The notes beneath the pieces are model-generated. The model did no database searches and was not told where the DNA came from. It was given only the letters and a program-made list of their open reading frames with translations. Of a stretch of 64,000 bases of DNA, positions 26,203 through 35,508 are shown in pieces (the first letter of the stretch is position 1; every line of letters starts with the position of its first letter). The DNA is taken from assembly GCA_963780895.1 (NCBI GenBank), contig CAWAEG010000001.1, forward strand, positions 124,001 through 188,000, in the 5' to 3' direction. The DNA is from DASQFI01 sp963780895 (GTDB taxonomy: Bacteria; Acidobacteriota; Vicinamibacteria; Vicinamibacterales; SCN-69-37). The position numbers and the translations under genes are program-made.

Positions 26203-29107
26203 TTATTCCTGCCGCACCGCCTTGATCGGATCGATCCGCGCCGCGCGGCGGGCGGGCGGGTAACGACGCGACCAGTCCACATGCCGAGCAGCACCAGGAC
26301 CGCCATCGTGACGGTCGCCGGATCGTTCGGCTCGATGCCGTAGAGCAGCGTCTTCACGTAACGTGATCCCAGCAGGCTGCAACCCCAGCCCCACGACGAG
26401 GCCGGCGACGGCGAGCGCAAGCACTTCGCCGAGCACCATGCGGATGCATCCGGCCCGACGTCGCGCCGAGCGCCATCCGGATCCCGATCTCGTTCGTCCG
26501 CCGCGCGACGTTGCAACGCGACCGTGCCGTACACGCCCGACGCACGCGATGACGAGCGCGAGCGCCGCGAAGCCCGGATCCGAGCTTCGCCAGCGTGATC
26601 TCGCGGCTGATCGCCTGATCGACGTGCACCGCCTGTGTCTTGAGATCGTGGATGGCGAGCCGCGCGTCCATGTGCCGCACCAGCTCGCGCACCGGACCCG
26701 CCAGATCGAGCGGCCGGCCCGCGGTTCGAAGCTCGTAGGTCATCGTGCCGGGCGGGCTCGGCGCCTGCAGGTACGGAGAAATACGTGATCGGCCGCCGTT
26801 CTTCCTTGAGCGTGAACGCCAGCGCGTCGTCGGCCATGCCGACGATCTCGAAGCGGTCGTTCATGATGTTGATCGAGCGGCCGATCGGGTTTTCGAGGCC
26901 GAACATCTTCGCGAACAGGCGGTTGACGACCACGACCTTCGGCGCGCCGGCCGTATCGGAGGCGCTGAACTCCCGCCCGGCGAGCGGAATCTGCATGGTC
27001 TTGAAGAACGCGGGCCCGACCGAGGCGAGCACGGCATACGGCGCCGCGGCCGGCCGTCGGCCCCTGGAATGGGCGACGCGCCGTCAACCGTCACTTGCGT
27101 GCTCGTGCCACCGCCCATCGGCATCGGACGACTGGACAGACTGACGTCCAGGACGCCTGGAACGGCCCTCAGCCGTTCCCGCAGATCTTCGAACACCTGA
27201 TAGAGCGCAGGTCCACTGTAGCCAACCGTTGACGGCCGCACCGTGAACAGCAGCACGTTCTCGCGGTTGAAACCGATTTCGATCGCGTGCAGCTTCGCCA
27301 GCGTCCGGCCGAACAGACCCGCGCCGACGAGCAGGACGACCGACAGCGCGAACTGGATCGCGATCAGGAACGGGCCGACCGCCAGGCGCCGTGAAGCGGA
27401 GACCGGCTGCGCGGATCGGACATCCTTGAACGCCGGCGGAATCTCGAGACGCGTCGCCTGGAGCGCCGGAACCAGGCCGAACGCAAGTCCCGTCGACGAC
27501 CGAGAGCGCCGCGGTGACGCCGAGCACGCGCCAGTTCAACGAGGCGTGCATCGTGAAGTGGTCGCGGCCGCCCGCGAGCAGCGCGGTCAGGACGTCGATG
27601 CCCCACCACGCCAGCGCGAGCCCCAGCGCGCCGCCGATGGCGGCAAGCAGCACGCTTTCGGTGAGCAACTGGCGGATCACACGCCAACGGTCCGCGCCGA
27701 TGCTGAGCCTGACCGCGATCTCGCGCCGGCGCGCGGCAGCGCGCGTGAGCAGCAGGTTCGCGATGTTCGCGCAGGCGATCAGCAGGATCAGGCCGACCAT
27801 CGTCATGAGCACGTCAGATCGGCTGCGCGTAGTCCCGCCGCAGGCTGTCGAGGCCGGTCGCGCGGCCTGCAGAAGCGTGAGCGCGGATAGATCCTGCGTT
27901 CTTCTCGACGCGGCTGTCGCGCTCGCGAACTGCCCGACAGCGGGCGCGAGCTGCGGCCTGGGCCTGCGACGAGCTGCACGCCGGGCTTCAAGCGGCCATG
28001 ATCTCGACCCAATAGAAATGGCCGACTTGAAGATCTCGTCACGATACCCGGTGTCCGCGACCGGCGCGCGAGGATAGGGCATGAACACGTCCGGGGTCGC
28101 GCCGGGCTCGGCGCCGAAGAAAGCCGCGGGCGCGACGCCGACGATCTCGAAGGGCGTCGTCGTTGATTCGAATCGTCTGGCCGATGCCGCCGTCGGCTTC
28201 GCCGAAAGCGGCTGCCAGCTATACGGCTCGCTCAGCACGACGACCGGCGCGGCACCTGAGCTGCGTCGTCCGCCTGATGAATCATCCGGCCGGCCGCCGG
28301 CGTCACGCCCATGCCTGGAAGAGCTGCCGGTGACGTAGTGCCCCTTCACCGAATCGGTGGCAACGCGCGACGTGACATTCGCTGCCCAACTGCGAAGTAG
28401 CCGAACGCGCTTCGAGGACGTCGCCGCTGTCCTGAAACACGCGCAACGCCGGATACGGAAAGATGCTGCTCGTCGTGCCCTTCCCATCGTCGAACGAACG
28501 AGCCTCTCGTAGACCACGACATGCCGGTCGTCGCGAGGGTGTACTCCCTGGCACGCCACTTCATGACGACGAGCGCTTCCGGTTCGATGAACCGGAAGTG
28601 GTCGCAGCAGAACGACTCCATGAAGCTGAAGATCGCGGTGTTCGCGCCGATCCCGAGCGCGAGCGAGAGCACGACCAGCAGCGTGAACGACCGGTTGTGA
28701 CGCATGGAGCGAAACGCGTACCGCAGGTCCTGCCCGAGCCGTTCCAGCCAGATCCAGCCGAGCGCGCTGCGCGCGTCTTCCGCCGCCAGCGTGACGTTGC
28801 CGAGGGACTGCGCGCGGCCGCGAAACCCGAGAGGGCTCTGCTGGGCCAGCCGGGCGTCGCGGCGTCGTTCGAGCGCGTACCCGGGCGCAAGACGCCAGCA
28901 ATCGACGAACAGCCAGAGCACACGCAGCGTGATTCGCGCGGAAGATGGCCGTGCGCCTGATGACCGCCTGTCTGCGACGTGCTGTGTCTCCAGATCGCGA
29001 ACGGCGGGCTCGAACAGGTCTTTTCGGATGGCGGCCGGCAGGCACCAGCTCAGGAATCGGGCTATCGGGAATCGGGCTATCGGGGAATCGAGCTCGCGGC
29101 TACGCAT
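26203..29107 (-). pseudogene. ADOP-family permease broken by many frameshifts
   Basis: Beginning at an ATG (29107) that overlaps the PadR stop, the frame reads an N-terminal extension (LSWCLPAAIRKDLFEPAVRD, LGQDLRYAFRSMRHNRSFTL, ALGIGANTAIFSFMESF). It then breaks near 28490 and must be followed through at least six frame changes. Recognisable later pieces are GKGTTSSIFPYPALRVFQDS, VVVLSEPYSWQPL, FEIVGVAPAAFFGAEPG, LILLIACANIANLLLTRAAA, SRPMPMGGGTSTQVTVDG and DPIKAVRQE. Total length (~968 codons) fits a complete ADOP, so loss is by small indels, not deletion. Either a decaying pseudogene or a badly assembled stretch. Confidence 0.82.
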
Positions 29108-29426
29108 CGGACCACCGCCGGCGGGACGACGCCTCGAACAACGCGTAAAAGGCGCGCGCATCGTTCCAGGCTCGCGCGCCGGCCGGCTTCAGGCGATAGC
29201 GCCGCTCCGTCACCGCCTGGTCGCCAACCGTGATCTGTTCGTACCACCCTTCGACCCATCGCTGCCGCTCGAGACGGGCCATCATTTGATAGAAGGCGGC
29301 CGAGGTTCGGCGAACGCCGTACCGGGCAATCAGCTCGCGGAGATCGCGCCCGGCGCGCTCGCCGTCGGCCAGGGCGCCGAGCACCAGAAACTGCAGGTGG
29401 GTGACTTCCGGAATCCGATCGCGCAT
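29100..29426 (-). CDS. PadR-family transcriptional regulator
   Basis: 108 residues. Winged-helix landmarks are THLQFLVLGALADGERAGRD, GVRRTSAAFYQMMARLERQ and VTERRYRLKPAGA. It differs from the two short PadRs at 1922 and 46881 and represents another subgroup. Its stop overlaps the start of the broken ADOP by 8 bp, so it was coupled to it. On the minus strand tatata (29437-29442) sits 10 bp before the ATG and may be a -10 box. It is divergent from the kinase at 29513. Confidence 0.88.
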   Translation of the reverse strand: MRDRIPEVTHLQFLVLGALADGERAGRDLRELIARYGVRRTSAAFYQMMARLERQRWVEGWYEQITVGDQAVTERRYRLKPAGARAWNDARAFYALFEASSRRRWSDA

Positions 29427-29512
29427 AACGTTGCCTTATATACGATCGGGCCCCCACACGCAAACGTGAGGTAACATCTGCCCTTTTCCGGACACGCGCA
29501 AGGAGCGTTCAC

Positions 29513-30928
29513 GTGGACTCCACCGATCTCGTCGACCGGCTCACCGCGCACACGACGCTTGGCGGGGTGCCGCGGCGTGAGCTGGAGTGGCTGGCTTCGC
29601 ACGGCACCCTCCGGCACCTGAAAGAGGGCGACAAACTGGCCGTGAAGGACGAGCCGGTCGCCGGCCTCTTTGTCGTGCTGTCAGGTCGATTCGCGATCTT
29701 TCGTGACGCGGGCGCCGGGCGCCGCAAGTTGATGGAGTGGCACGGCGGAGACGTCGCCGGCCTCCTGCCGTACTCGCGTCTCGTCACCTCGCCGGGCGAC
29801 TCGTTCGCTCAGGAACCCACCGAAATCCTCGCGGTGCCTCGCGACGATTTCCCCGCGATGATCCGCGAGTGCCATGAAATCACGTCCATCCTCGTGCACA
29901 AGATGCTCGACCGCGCGCGGTTTTTCACGTCGAGCGACCTGCGCGACGAGAGGATGGCCTCGCTCGGCAAACTCTCCGCCGGCCTCGCGCACGAGTTGAA
30001 CAACCCGGTCGCCGCGATCGAGCGGAGCGCGTCTCTCCTCGAAGATCACCTCGAGGCTGCCGAACAGGCGACGCGCGCGCTGGCGGCATCCCGCCTCATG
30101 GACGAACAACTCGCCGCCGTCGACCGGCTGCGACGGTCCTGCATCAACGCCCCCATCCACGGCGTGTTGTCGCCGATCCAACGGGCGGAGCGGGAAGAAT
30201 CCATTGCCGCCTGGCTGAGCGATCACGACGTCGATCCGTCGATCGCCGAGTCGCTCGCGGAGACCGCCGTGACCCAGGACGCGCTGGACCGGGTAGCGGA
30301 GTCGGTCACGGGACCGGCGCTGACGGCGGTCTTGCGATGGGCGGCTGCCGGACGCCTGGTTCGCGGCATCGCCTCCGAGATTCAGGAGGCGGCCATCCGA
30401 ATCTCCGGCATCGTCGTCGCGATCAAGGGCTTCACCCACATGGATCAGGCGATGGCGGCCGAGCCCGTCGATCTCGGCACGGGCCTCGGTCACACGGTCA
30501 GGATCCTCAACGCGAAGGCGCGATCGAAGTCAGTCGCCGTGACCGTCGCGGTCGAGCCGGGACTGCCGCGCGCGCTCGGTTTCGCCGGCGAGTTGAATCA
30601 GATTTGGGCGAACCTGATCGACAACGCGCTCGACGCCGTGCCCGAGGCCGGGCGCGTCGACGTCACCGCCAGCCGCGAGCCGCAGCGCGTCATTGTCCGA
30701 GTCATCGACAACGGACCGGGCATTCCGGCGGAGATCCAGGAGCGAATGTTCGAGCCGTTCTTCACCACGAAGCCGGTCGGGAAAGGCTCCGGGCTCGGCC
30801 TGGACATCGTCAGGCGCCTCCTGATGCACAACGACGCGGAGATCGAGGTCAAATCGGAGCCGGGACGTACGGAGTTCTGTGTCTCGCTTCGACAGGCTGA
30901 CGCCGAGCCGGCCAGTTCACCCGCATGA
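29513..30928 (+). CDS. Histidine kinase with cyclic-nucleotide-binding-like input domain
   Basis: 471 residues from a GTG with aaggag upstream. Domains: cNMP/CRP-like barrel ~15-130 (LRHLKEGDKLAVKDEPVAGL, VVLSGRFAIF); dimerisation domain with phospho-acceptor His160 (MASLGKLSAGLAHELNNP); a long helical insert ~175-330; HATPase ~355-460 with N-box WANLIDNALDAV, DNGPGIP, FEPFFTTKP and GKGSGLGLDIV. There are no membrane segments, so it senses a cytoplasmic signal, perhaps a small ligand. The last 4 bp overlap the next gene (ATGA), so kinase and response regulator are made together. Confidence 0.93.
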   Translation: MDSTDLVDRLTAHTTLGGVPRRELEWLASHGTLRHLKEGDKLAVKDEPVAGLFVVLSGRFAIFRDAGAGRRKLMEWHGGDVAGLLPYSRLVTSPGDSFAQEPTEILAVPRDDFPAMIRECHEITSILVHKMLDRARFFTSSDLRDERMASLGKLSAGLAHELNNPVAAIERSASLLEDHLEAAEQATRALAASRLMDEQLAAVDRLRRSCINAPIHGVLSPIQRAEREESIAAWLSDHDVDPSIAESLAETAVTQDALDRVAESVTGPALTAVLRWAAAGRLVRGIASEIQEAAIRISGIVVAIKGFTHMDQAMAAEPVDLGTGLGHTVRILNAKARSKSVAVTVAVEPGLPRALGFAGELNQIWANLIDNALDAVPEAGRVDVTASREPQRVIVRVIDNGPGIPAEIQERMFEPFFTTKPVGKGSGLGLDIVRRLLMHNDAEIEVKSEPGRTEFCVSLRQADAEPASSPA

Positions 30929-32583
30929 ACAAACCCGCCCTTCTGGTCGTGGACGATGACGCGCAGGTGCTCGCGGCGGTCCGCCGCGATCTCCGTCCGC
31001 GGTACCGGGAGAAGTTCACGATCATCAGCGCGTCGTCCGGTGAAGAAGCGCTCACGACGATTCGGGAATTGAAGGCGCGCGGCGACGCGCTCGCGCTCGT
31101 CATCAGCGATCAACGCATGCCGGGCCTGCAAGGGACCGATCTGCTCGCGAAAACTCGGGAGATCTTTCCTGGGACGAAGCGGGTCCTCCTCACCGCCTAC
31201 TCCGATATCGAGGCGGCGATCAAAGCGATCAACGTCGCGCACCTCGATCACTACCTGGCGAAGCCGTGGACGCCGCCGGAGGAATATCTGTTCCCGGTGA
31301 TCGACGATCTGCTCGACAACTGGGAGGCCGAATACCTGCCGGCGGCGAAAGGATTGCGGCTTGTCGGCCACCAGTGGTCGCCGCGCTCGCACGAGATCAA
31401 GAACTTTCTGGCCGGCAATCTGATCCCCTACCGATGGCTCGACGTGGCGAGGGAGCCCGAGACTCAAGGCCTGCTGGACGCGGCCGGGATTCGCGCCGAC
31501 GAGCTTCCCGCGTTGTTGTTCGAGGACGGCGCCGCGCTGCGCAATCCGGATCAGCGTCAGGTTGCCGAACGCATCGGTCGATCGCTCTCGGCCGCATTCA
31601 ATCTCTACGATCTCGTCATCGTCGGCGCGGGACCGGCGGGCCTGGCCGCGGCGGTGTACGGCGCGTCGGAGGGATTGAGAACGCTTCTGCTCGATCGACA
31701 TGCGCCAGGCGGACAGGCGGGCAGCAGCTCGAGGATCGAGAACTATCTCGGGTTTCCGACCGGTGTGAGCGGCAGCGATCTGGCGAAGCGCGCCGTCATC
31801 CAAGCCCAGCGTCTCGGGGCCGAGTTTCTGGTGCCCCTCGAGGTCACCGCGGTGTCCGTCGAGGCCGGCTACAAACACGTCACGCTCGGCGACGGCCGGA
31901 CGATCGTCACCCGCACCCTGCTCGCCGCAACCGGCATGGAATACCGCGAGCATCCGGGCGATGGCTGCGCGGCCCACACCGGCGCGGGGGTTTATTACGG
32001 CGCGGCCACGGCGGAGGCCCCGGCGTTTCGTGATCGGCGCGTCCTCGTCGTCGGTGGCGGCAATTCGGCAGGACAGGCCGCCATGTACCTCGCGCGCTTC
32101 GCGAAGGACGTCGAAATCGTCGTGCGCCGGGACTCTCTTCGGGAAACGATGTCGCACTACCTCATCGAGCAGATCGAAAAGACGCCCAACATCCGGCTCA
32201 GGACCAGGAGCGTGGTCGAACGCGTGGAAGGGAGCGGTCACGTCGAACGCGTCGCCATCAAGCCCGAAGACCGCGCCAGCGAGGTCGAAGACGTCGACGC
32301 CGTGTTCGTGTTCATCGGGACGAGGCCGCGGAGCGACTGGCTCCCGGAGAGTGTTCTCCGCGACCGCAAGGGCTTCGTGCTCACGGGCAGGGATCTGTCC
32401 GCCGATCCTCGTTACGCGAAAATGTGGAAGGAGCGCCGCGAGCCGATGCTGCTCGAGACGAGCACACCGGGTCTGTTCGCGGCCGGCGACGTGCGATCAG
32501 GCAGTATGAACCGCGTGGCGGCGGCGGTCGGCGAGGGATCGATGGCGGTCAGGTTCGTGCACGAATATCTCACGCTGACCTGA
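30925..32583 (+). CDS. Response regulator fused to glutaredoxin-like and TrxR-like domains
   Basis: 552 residues. REC domain 1-125: acidic pocket LLVVDDDAQ, phospho-acceptor Asp62 (VISDQRMPG), Lys113. Residues ~140-215 look like a glutaredoxin/thioredoxin fold (LRLVGHQWSPRSHEIKNFL, ELPALLFEDG), with SPRS where a CxxC would be. Residues ~226-550 are a thioredoxin-reductase-like flavoprotein: FAD motif VIVGAGPAGLAA (234-239), NADPH motif VLVVGGGNSAGQAA, and C-terminal TPGLFAAGDVR. The redox CxxC of true TrxR is replaced by GAAT (~359-362). Dithiol reductase activity is thus unlikely; an NAD(P)H-FAD sensor or another electron acceptor is more plausible. Similar fusions are known by annotation, but their function is not. 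Confidence 0.92.
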   Translation: MNKPALLVVDDDAQVLAAVRRDLRPRYREKFTIISASSGEEALTTIRELKARGDALALVISDQRMPGLQGTDLLAKTREIFPGTKRVLLTAYSDIEAAIKAINVAHLDHYLAKPWTPPEEYLFPVIDDLLDNWEAEYLPAAKGLRLVGHQWSPRSHEIKNFLAGNLIPYRWLDVAREPETQGLLDAAGIRADELPALLFEDGAALRNPDQRQVAERIGRSLSAAFNLYDLVIVGAGPAGLAAAVYGASEGLRTLLLDRHAPGGQAGSSSRIENYLGFPTGVSGSDLAKRAVIQAQRLGAEFLVPLEVTAVSVEAGYKHVTLGDGRTIVTRTLLAATGMEYREHPGDGCAAHTGAGVYYGAATAEAPAFRDRRVLVVGGGNSAGQAAMYLARFAKDVEIVVRRDSLRETMSHYLIEQIEKTPNIRLRTRSVVERVEGSGHVERVAIKPEDRASEVEDVDAVFVFIGTRPRSDWLPESVLRDRKGFVLTGRDLSADPRYAKMWKERREPMLLETSTPGLFAAGDVRSGSMNRVAAAVGEGSMAVRFVHEYLTLT

Positions 32584-32590
32584 CAGGCCA

Positions 32591-33743
32591 TCACTGAAAT
32601 ACGCGGCGCTTCCGGGGCGGACCGGATTTCACCACCTCGAACGATCCCGCCCGCATCGTCCTGCCGTTCACGATGACGTCCACGAGATGTTTACCAGGCC
32701 GCGGCACGCGGGTCGTATGAACGGCGAGGGAGAAGAGTGCCCGCAAGTCCACCCGCGCCCGCGGCGCAAGCACGACGCGCGCAACCTTGAAGACTTTTGC
32801 CGTCGTCACACCTCGAGCCTTGACGAAGTGAACGGCGACATCGACCAGGAGCTCCTGCGGCGTCTTTGACGTGCTCTGAAGCGAAAAGGTCATGACGACG
32901 CGCGTGCCGATGGGCACCCGCTTGGGATCGAAGACAACGCGCTCGAGTGAAACCTTTGGCGCCCGACCGTAGCCGAGCAGACGGAGCGCCGCGGGATCAC
33001 CACGCTTCACGGCGCTCCTCAGGGCATGTTCGATCAGGGCCCGGCGATCGCTCGACGCGCCAGTCGAGCCAGGCCGATGCCGTTCGGATTAACAGATCCG
33101 GCCGGACCTTGCCGAGGTCGTTGAGATTGTTCGCGACGCTTCGGCGCACCATCGTCGACGGGTCGTCCTTCAGCAGTTCGAGCAAGCCGAGGATCCGTTC
33201 GGGGTTCGCGTCCAGCCAGGGCACTCGCGGCGCCCAGGGCAGCCGCAGCCGCGTGCCTTCGGACACCAGGCGGCGCACGTGGGCGTTGGGGTCCTTCGCC
33301 CAGTCGCGGAGCACGGCGAACGTGCGTTCCGGCTCGTTGGCGATGTAGGGCCGAATGCTCGCCTCCGCGCTGAAGCGCTTCGTCAGTTCATACTGCGCCC
33401 GCATCGACAGATCGAAATGGCCGAGCCCGTGATCGGCGATGAGGGTCAGGTGAGGAAGGTAGTAGAACGGCGCCATGCCGGCGCCGACGAGCTCGTCCGA
33501 CGCGTGTTCCGGACCGAGCGAGCGAAGCAGCACGTCAATCGCGTCCGGATAGGCGGGCGGCAAGTGCGCTCCGAGCGCGCGTGAAATATGCCGGCCGCGG
33601 TCGAGGAGCTCGAGCGACTCGAGTCCGGCGCAGGCGTCCCTGACGAAGGCCCTGGCTGGAAAACCAGGATGAACGCGCGCGACATCCGCCGCGAGGCGAC
33701 GGACGAGTGACGGAGAGAAGAAGGTTTTGAGCGTGTCGGCCAC
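32591..33743 (-). pseudogene. AlkC-type DNA alkylation-repair glycosylase, +1 frameshift
   Basis: Frame 1, from a GTG at 33743, reads VADTLKTFFSPSLVRRLAAD and HEAT-like repeats (PYIANEPERTFAVLRDWAKD, DPSTMVRRSVANNLNDLGK), the AlkC/AlkD superhelix that recognises alkylated bases. Around 33046-33060 the frame must shift to give SDRRALIEHALRSAVKRGDP and then the C-terminal Ig-like domain (VSLERVVFDPKRVPIGTRVV to KRRVFQ). Joined length is ~384 residues, normal for AlkC with its Ig domain. The span has one extra base. It may be non-functional or just mis-assembled. Its start is 12 bp after the DUF3291 stop. Confidence 0.82.
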
Positions 33744-33754
33744 GACTCGTCGCC

Positions 33755-34249
33755 TCAGGTCTCGGCCGGGAGAGGATCGGTTGAGCTGGAACGTGTGGCC
33801 GGGGGCGGGTGGACGGTTTGGATCGTGAACGCCGCCGGCGAGGGACCGTTCGCTTTCAGCTGCTCCATGCGCGCGACGGCCTCTGCGAGCGTGGGATGGT
33901 GACCGGCGGGCACCCACCACAACGCGACATAAGGATCGGCAACGCGTTCAAACCACTCCCGGCGGCGCTTCATGACGCCGGCGTGCGATCCGCGATACAC
34001 GAACTCGCGAAGTGCGTTCAGATCTTCCCAGACCGAGAAGTTGATGATGATGCGGTCGTCGTCGTACGGCCGCACGGCCGTTGCGTCGCCGTCTTCGGTC
34101 TGAAACCGCCAGACGAAGCCGGGACTCGCGTCAGCGAGCGCGTTGATCGGCGCCAGATTCGCGACGAAGTCGGCCATGGCCGGATCGGTCAGCGGGGCGA
34201 CGAGACGTGCCACGTTGACCTGGGCGAGGTGCCATCCAGGATGGATCAC
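33755..34249 (-). CDS. DUF3291 domain protein
   Basis: 164 residues. The DUF3291 pattern is visible as HLAQVNVARLVAPLTDPAMA, FVANLAPINALADASPGFVW, SVWEDLNALREFVYRGSH, and VMKRRREWFERV followed by a PTLAEAVARMEQLKANGPS segment. These dimeric alpha-beta barrel-like proteins have no assigned role. It is the first gene of a probable operon with the alkC-like gene (12-bp gap). Confidence 0.88.
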   Translation of the reverse strand: MIHPGWHLAQVNVARLVAPLTDPAMADFVANLAPINALADASPGFVWRFQTEDGDATAVRPYDDDRIIINFSVWEDLNALREFVYRGSHAGVMKRRREWFERVADPYVALWWVPAGHHPTLAEAVARMEQLKANGPSPAAFTIQTVHPPPATRSSSTDPLPAET

Positions 34250-34385
34250 AGGCGCTATTCTGCCTTACCTTCGATGGCGCGCAACTTCGGTGAAGAGCGG
34301 CGAGCGAGCCATGGTGGTTCTGTTATCCGATAGTTGCAGTAATATCGCAAGCTCGGTCATCACAGTTTCTCAGCGGAGCATTTCT

Positions 34386-35366
34386 ATGCAATCGTCAGTG
34401 TTGGCCCTTCGTCGATACTCGAACCGGACGGTCGGCGGATTACTCGCGTTCGTCTTCGCGGTTACCGCTCACACCGTTTCCGCGACCACGTTCATGTCGG
34501 TTGAGCCGATCCCGAGCGGCGATGTCGTTGGTCAGACCGACCTCGACAGAATCCGCAGCATCGGGTTCGAGAACCTCGAACTCTGGGCCCAGCGCCTTCT
34601 GGACGATTGCGACGTCGTCCAGGACGTCATCGATGTGCTCTCGGACAACGAGGCGATCACGACCGTGACGTCGACCAACACCCGGTTCGTTGTCGGGTCC
34701 GGCGGATTCGAAGGCGCGACGAATCCATCCTACGTCTTCACGATCCAGGACTCCGATGCGGGGTCCGTCAGCGAAGCTGACGTGGATGTCCTCAGCAACG
34801 CCATGGGGTACGTGCTGAACCAGGGCGGCACTGCGCATTTCAGTCCGGACAACGCTAAAGCGTATGCCTTCGCCCTGGACTATGCGGTCGTGACGCTTCC
34901 GGACCCGCTCAGCGGCGTCCAAGCCGGCGATTTCTTCGAACATGTGGGGACGATCGACCCGGCGTTGTTCAGCGGCCCCCTCGCGGGCTTCACGCAGATC
35001 AACTTTGGGAACTCGACGACGAACAATTCGATGTTCTTTCTGCAGCCGGCCGTTTCGAAGCGCCGCTTCATCGACGGGCTGGCCGAGGCCGTCGCCTCAG
35101 GGCCGCCGCAGACCACGTACTCGCCGACCAAGAACAACGGGACGCCCACGACCGCGCGCGCAGGCATCGCCTTTCCAGTGAACGATTGGCTCGCCTTTCC
35201 TGATGGCGATCAGTATCTGGCGAATGTCGGCAGCGATCCGCAGCTGCTGAGCGCGCTGGCCGCGCTTCGGCAGAAGCACCGGGCAGCCGTGGATAGTCTG
35301 CTGCTGGCGATTGCCGAGAATCGCGTCGTGTTGTATCTGACCCAGCAGTTCAGCTGCCCGAACTAG
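34386..35366 (+). CDS. Secreted protein of unknown function
   Basis: 326 residues from the ATG at 34386; a longer frame from 34143 would hide the signal peptide. The N-terminus NRTVGGLLAFVFAVTAHTVS is a Sec signal, likely cut near VSA-TTF. The mature part has no cofactor motif I recognise. It contains VVQDVIDVLSDNEAITTVTS, a region with DSDAGSVSEADVDVLSNAMG, and FPVNDWLAFPDGDQYLANVG. The gene stands alone and is convergent with the amidase. Confidence 0.75.
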   Translation: MQSSVLALRRYSNRTVGGLLAFVFAVTAHTVSATTFMSVEPIPSGDVVGQTDLDRIRSIGFENLELWAQRLLDDCDVVQDVIDVLSDNEAITTVTSTNTRFVVGSGGFEGATNPSYVFTIQDSDAGSVSEADVDVLSNAMGYVLNQGGTAHFSPDNAKAYAFALDYAVVTLPDPLSGVQAGDFFEHVGTIDPALFSGPLAGFTQINFGNSTTNNSMFFLQPAVSKRRFIDGLAEAVASGPPQTTYSPTKNNGTPTTARAGIAFPVNDWLAFPDGDQYLANVGSDPQLLSALAALRQKHRAAVDSLLLAIAENRVVLYLTQQFSCPN

Positions 35367-35384
35367 CAGGCCGCTGAAATACGC
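35362..35384 (+). repeat. 23-bp dispersed repeat at a stop codon (copy 2)
   Basis: Identical to 12862-12884 and again containing the TAG stop of the gene before it. The following bases (gcggcctgaac) run straight into a hairpin made of short repeats. Confidence 0.7.
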
Positions 35385-35387
35385 GGC

Positions 35388-35504
35388 CTGAACTTCGAAC
35401 TAAGAACTTCAAACTTCGAACTTGGCCAAAACGCCACAGGTTCCGCAGTTCGAAGTTCGCAGTTCGAAGTTCTAAGTTCAGGTTGCTGGGTTTTCAGCAA
35501 CCTG
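35388..35504. repeat. Intergenic hairpins built from aacttcgaac-type repeats
   Basis: An imperfect inverted repeat pairs 35388-35423 (starting ctgaacttcgaac) with 35447-35481 (ending ttctaagttcag). Each arm consists of iterated gaactt/aagttc units. A second, perfect 10-bp hairpin caggttgctg / cagcaacctg (35479-35504) lies 4 bp from the amidase stop. Half of a similar array (cctgaacttggaacttcg) occurs upstream of the amidase at 37311-37335. The convergent position fits transcription termination, but no T-tract is seen. Confidence 0.65.
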
Positions 35505-35508
35505 GTCT

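Noticed and set aside
23664..27032. Apparent 1122-residue fused permease
   Set aside because: The frame crosses a 104-bp non-coding palindrome; the residues encoded there are the palindrome itself, and the two parts are separate ADOP genes.
30598..32241. Minus-strand ORF of 547 codons opposite the REC-TrxR gene
   Set aside because: Antisense shadow; the plus strand has complete catalytic and cofactor motifs.
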